Source: Kastovskya adunca ATA6-11-RM4 (GTDB lineage Bacteria > Cyanobacteriota > Cyanobacteriia > Cyanobacteriales > Coleofasciculaceae). Taken from it: 64,000 bases of DNA. The stretch is from NCBI GenBank assembly GCA_019359445.1, contig JAHHHJ010000012.1:1-64000 (forward strand). Reading direction: 5' to 3'. The notes under the pieces are model-generated. The model made no database searches and was not told the DNA's origin. It saw only the letters and a list, made by a program, of their open reading frames with translations. The translations under genes were made by a program, and so were the position numbers. Positions 62,101-64,000 of this stretch are shown here, piece after piece (the stretch's first letter is position 1; each line of letters starts with the position of its first letter).

Positions 62101-64000
62101 CTCAGGCGTAGCGTTGTTGACAAGATTCTCTGGACTTTCCCGGTCAATTACATCCCAATCCGCATCCAAGCAAACGACCTGAGTTTTGTTTTCGGGAAGC
62201 CATTCCCTCAACCGCTCTTGGGTTAACAACAACGAGAGCTGGGCATCCTTCAGTATGAAAGCCAGACGCTCTTTCGGATACGCTGGGTCTAGTGGCAGAT
62301 AAGCCCCACCCGCTTTGAGAATTCCAACAATCCCGACCACCATCTCTATAGAGCGCTCTACACAGATGCCGACAAGTACCTCTGGCTTGACGCCCAACTT
62401 TTGCAAGTGGTGTGCAATTTTGTTCGCCCGTTGATTCAGCTCCCGATAGCTGAGGTACTCGTCTTCAAATACCACTGCAATAGCATCGGGTGTCTGTTCT
62501 ACCTGAGCTTCAAACAACTGATGGATGCACTGACCTTGAGAATAGTTAGCTTGGGTGTTATTCCACTCTACTAATAGCTGATGCTGCTCGGCTGGTGTTA
62601 ATAACTGCAAGTCCTTTAGGCGTTGCTCAGGATTAGCCACCATCCCTTCTAGCAATGTTTGGAAATGCCCCAACATGCGGGTAATCGTGGCGGCATCAAA
62701 GCGTCGGCGATCGTACCAAATATCCAATGACAGCTTTGCACCAATTCCTACTACCACAGTCAGGGGGTAGTTTATTGATTCCGCAAAGCGAAATTCGCGA
62801 ATATCCAAGCTTTCACTTTGCTGCGCTAAGGAAGAGTCCACAGGGTAGTTTTCAAAAACCAAAATACTCTCGAATAACGGCATCCCCCGTGGCACATCAC
62901 TCCAGGCTTGGACTTCTACTAAGGGGCTGTACTCATACTGTCGAGCCTCGATTTGTTGAGCTTGCAGTTTCTTTAGCCAAGGTAGAAGAAACTCCTCAGA
63001 AGGAACGCTTGTTCGCACTGGAAGGGTATTAATAAAAATACCCACCATATTCTCGACTCCCGCTAGGTCTGTCGGACGACCAGAAGAAGTCGCCCCAAAT
63101 AGGATGTCTTCCTCGCCACTGTAACGACTCAAGAGTAAAGCGAAGGCTCCTTGTACAAGCGTGTTTAGAGTTAGCTGATGCTGCTGTGCCAGAGTTTTTA
63201 GGGCAGAGGTTGTGGCTTCAGATAGCTGGATTTGCTGCTCATCTTGGTTTTCTTGTCCGCTAGGGAGTGTTGTCAAACCCGGAGATCCCCCTAAATCCCC
63301 CTTAAAAAGGGGGACTTTGACTGAATTCTCCCCCCTTGTTAAGGGGGGCTGGGGGGGATCTGTATTTAATGGAGAAGTTTCAAAAGATGCCCTATAGGAG
63401 CCTCCAGAATTTCGGTCTACGTTGACTAAATTCTCCCCCCTTAATAAGGGGGGCTGGGGGGGATCTGCATTTAACGGGGAAGTTTCAAAACACGCCCCCT
63501 GAGAGCCTTCAGAATTTCGGTCTACGTTGAAGGAAGTCGGTGTAGTAAAACCTTTGAGATCACGCCGCCAGAAAGCCTCGGCTTGAGACAAATCTTGCTG
63601 CTGCAACCAAGCAATATAATTTGCGAAAGGTGTGGTGGGGAGTAGGGGCAAATTTTGACCTTGTTGCAGTGCGGAGTAAGCGTCAAAAACGTCTTTGAAA
63701 ACTACGGCTGTTGACCACCCATCTAGAATCAGATGGTGTTTGCTCCAGATAAATTTGTACTGATCCTCAGCCAGTTGAATCAGCGTCAAACGCATTAACG
63801 GTGGTTTGTTGATGTCAAAATCCCGTTGGCGATCGCCTTTTAGAAAATTCCTCAGCAACTCTTGTTGCTCAGTTGCCGAAACTCCCCGCCAGTCATACTG
63901 CTCCCAAGGTAAGTTTACAGACCGATAAACGACCTGAAAGGGTTGATCGCGACGTTCCCAATGAAAAGAGGTACGCAAGACTGGATGCCGCTCTATTACT
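59200..64000 (-). CDS. NRPS, C-A-T-C, 5' end beyond the window
   Basis: About 1600 residues are visible and the reading frame continues past position 64000. Order: a C domain already under way (RHPVLRTSF; HHLILDGWS near 63735), A (FDVAAEEIF, YGPTEATIG, NGKVDR), T with LGGHSLL near 60815, then a second C domain (HHIVSDAWS near 60220) with nothing after it but a basic tail. The A pocket reads D-V-E-D-I-G-S-I-G-K; two acidic residues suggest a basic substrate (Orn, Lys or Arg), a weak call. The terminal C domain must pass the chain to another protein, probably the Asp NRPS downstream. Repeats at 63274-63470 add residues in the first C domain. Confidence 0.9.
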   Translation of the reverse strand, partial: VIERHPVLRTSFHWERRDQPFQVVYRSVNLPWEQYDWRGVSATEQQELLRNFLKGDRQRDFDINKPPLMRLTLIQLAEDQYKFIWSKHHLILDGWSTAVVFKDVFDAYSALQQGQNLPLLPTTPFANYIAWLQQQDLSQAEAFWRRDLKGFTTPTSFNVDRNSEGSQGACFETSPLNADPPQPPLLRGENLVNVDRNSGGSYRASFETSPLNTDPPQPPLTRGENSVKVPLFKGDLGGSPGLTTLPSGQENQDEQQIQLSEATTSALKTLAQQHQLTLNTLVQGAFALLLSRYSGEEDILFGATSSGRPTDLAGVENMVGIFINTLPVRTSVPSEEFLLPWLKKLQAQQIEARQYEYSPLVEVQAWSDVPRGMPLFESILVFENYPVDSSLAQQSESLDIREFRFAESINYPLTVVVGIGAKLSLDIWYDRRRFDAATITRMLGHFQTLLEGMVANPEQRLKDLQLLTPAEQHQLLVEWNNTQANYSQGQCIHQLFEAQVEQTPDAIAVVFEDEYLSYRELNQRANKIAHHLQKLGVKPEVLVGICVERSIEMVVGIVGILKAGGAYLPLDPAYPKERLAFILKDAQLSLLLTQERLREWLPENKTQVVCLDADWDVIDRESPENLVNNATPENLVYGIYTSGSTGQPKGVMIQHQSLVNYTETASIEYAISSSDRILQFASISFDVAAEEIFSCLTQGATLVLRTDSMLNSVPAFLQQCHERSITVLDLPTAFWHQLTVELSEKRLQLPAPLRLVIIGGERALPERLVMWQKHVGKRVQLVNSYGPTEATIGTTISHLSKMAEVDARLREVPIGCAIPNVQVYVLDPYLQPTPIGVPGELYIGGIGVARGYLNRPELTAEKFIPNPFQRSRRAAEQASSGGKEDSSLNPQRLYKTGDLARYLPNGELEYLGRIDDQVKIRGFRIELGEIEAVLGQYSGIRETVVLVREDRPGDKQLVAYIVPNSQQAPTSSELRNYLKGQMPEYMVPSAFVMLEALPLTPNGKVDRRSLPAPDTLRPELDEAFVAPRTPVEELLAGIWSQVLNLEQVGIHDNFFHLGGHSLLATQVMSRLYKTFQIELPLRCLFESPTIAGLAEQIETATKAGSGLAVPPLEPASRDKNLPLSFAQQRLWLLNQLQPNSSLYNVHAAVSLTGLLNVTALEQSFNEIVRRHEVLRTRLIAVDGQPFQVVEPALSLTLPVIDLRSRSVSGGYSLPPTEREAEVQNLAQAEANRPFDLAKGSLLRLVLLQLDENEYVLLLTMHHIVSDAWSVGVLIRELGEFYQAFSAKQSLPLTELPIQYADFAVWQKQWLQGERLKTQLTYWKQQLEGAPPLLKLPTDRPRPTVRTFQGATRSLILPKPLTEDIKTLSDREGVTLFMTLLAAFKTLLYCWSGQDDILVGSPIANRTRSELEGLIGFFANTLVLRTDLSNDPSFRELLGRVRDRTLEAYTHQDLPFEKLVEELQPERNPSYNSLFQVWFVLQNTPTPSLDLPDLKIAALNIDSNRAKHDLRLELEESAAGLKASFGYRVDLFNPETIARIAEHFEILLRQITTQPDTKISTLAEVIANADKQQQLVQEKELEKASRQKFKMTKRKSISNV
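63274..63470 (-). repeat. In-frame dispersed repeats, copies D and E, with tandem duplication
   Basis: Copy D (63274-63367) is a shorter form of the copy A/B repeat, with CCCCCTTAAAAAGGGGG and CCCCCCTT/AAGGGGGG hairpins. Copy E (63422-63470) is the second hairpin alone. The 60 bp after each (63365-63425 and 63471-63531, containing AGAATTTCGGTCTACGTTGA) are a direct duplication. They encode the TDPPQPPLTRGENSV and ADPPQPPLLRGENLV stretches inside the first C domain. Confidence 0.86.

Overview
This is cyanobacterial chromosomal DNA. The HIP1 octamer GCGATCGC is scattered through genes and spacers. Several proteins belong to families I know only or mainly from cyanobacteria: a Psb34/ssl1498-type photosystem protein, a DUF2973/DUF2605 pair, WGxxGxxG proteins and a giant Ser/Thr-kinase/histidine-kinase fusion. 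I see no rRNA, tRNA or CRISPR array. The many dispersed palindromes (REP-like elements), some inside coding sequence, suggest a larger, repeat-rich cyanobacterial genome.

0-35 kb is mostly housekeeping and signalling: a glycogen debranching-type glucosidase, DUF2973/DUF2605, thrS, an M28 peptidase, a response regulator next to a 2484-residue hybrid kinase, a glycosyltransferase, htpX, a light-regulated psb34 operon with an RpaB/HLR1-type promoter, a rhodanese, an orphan antitoxin with a toxin remnant, an ABC exporter, a Uma2 protein, a broken HAD gene, a tandem pair of WGxxGxxG genes, a truncated aldo/keto reductase, NAD kinase, a lipoprotein, a DevA-like ATPase and an SDR epimerase. A REP-associated transposase sits at 30.2-31.0 kb. 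It is followed by a minus-strand group of a GNAT-like protein, an alpha-oxoamine synthase and a Rieske oxygenase (31-35 kb), possibly a small biosynthetic cluster.

35-43 kb holds a TnpB element of the IS200/IS605 type with both hairpin ends, an MFS transporter, a K+ channel with an RCK domain, glutamate dehydrogenase, an MMADHC-like protein, a methyltransferase and an Acr3/bile-acid-symporter-family permease.

44-64 kb is the most interesting part and runs off the window. On the plus strand are a TonB-like protein, a MORN-repeat protein and a FecC-FecD-FecE-type ABC importer. Converging on it from the right, on the minus strand, are an NRPS (C-A-T-C, truncated by the window end), a SyrP/TauD-family dioxygenase, a second NRPS (degenerate C-like domain, A, T, E, thioester reductase) and a stand-alone PLP aminotransferase. 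I read the specificity pocket of the second NRPS as DLTKIGHVGK, close to the aspartate code. With the SyrP-like hydroxylase and the degenerate C-like domain before the Asp module, this predicts a beta-hydroxyaspartate-containing peptide released by reduction, possibly then transaminated. With a TonB-like protein and Fec-type importer alongside, the best hypothesis is an undescribed cyanobacterial siderophore system. Both NRPS genes carry dispersed palindromic repeats in frame, one of them the same palindrome that flanks the REP-associated transposase 23 kb away.
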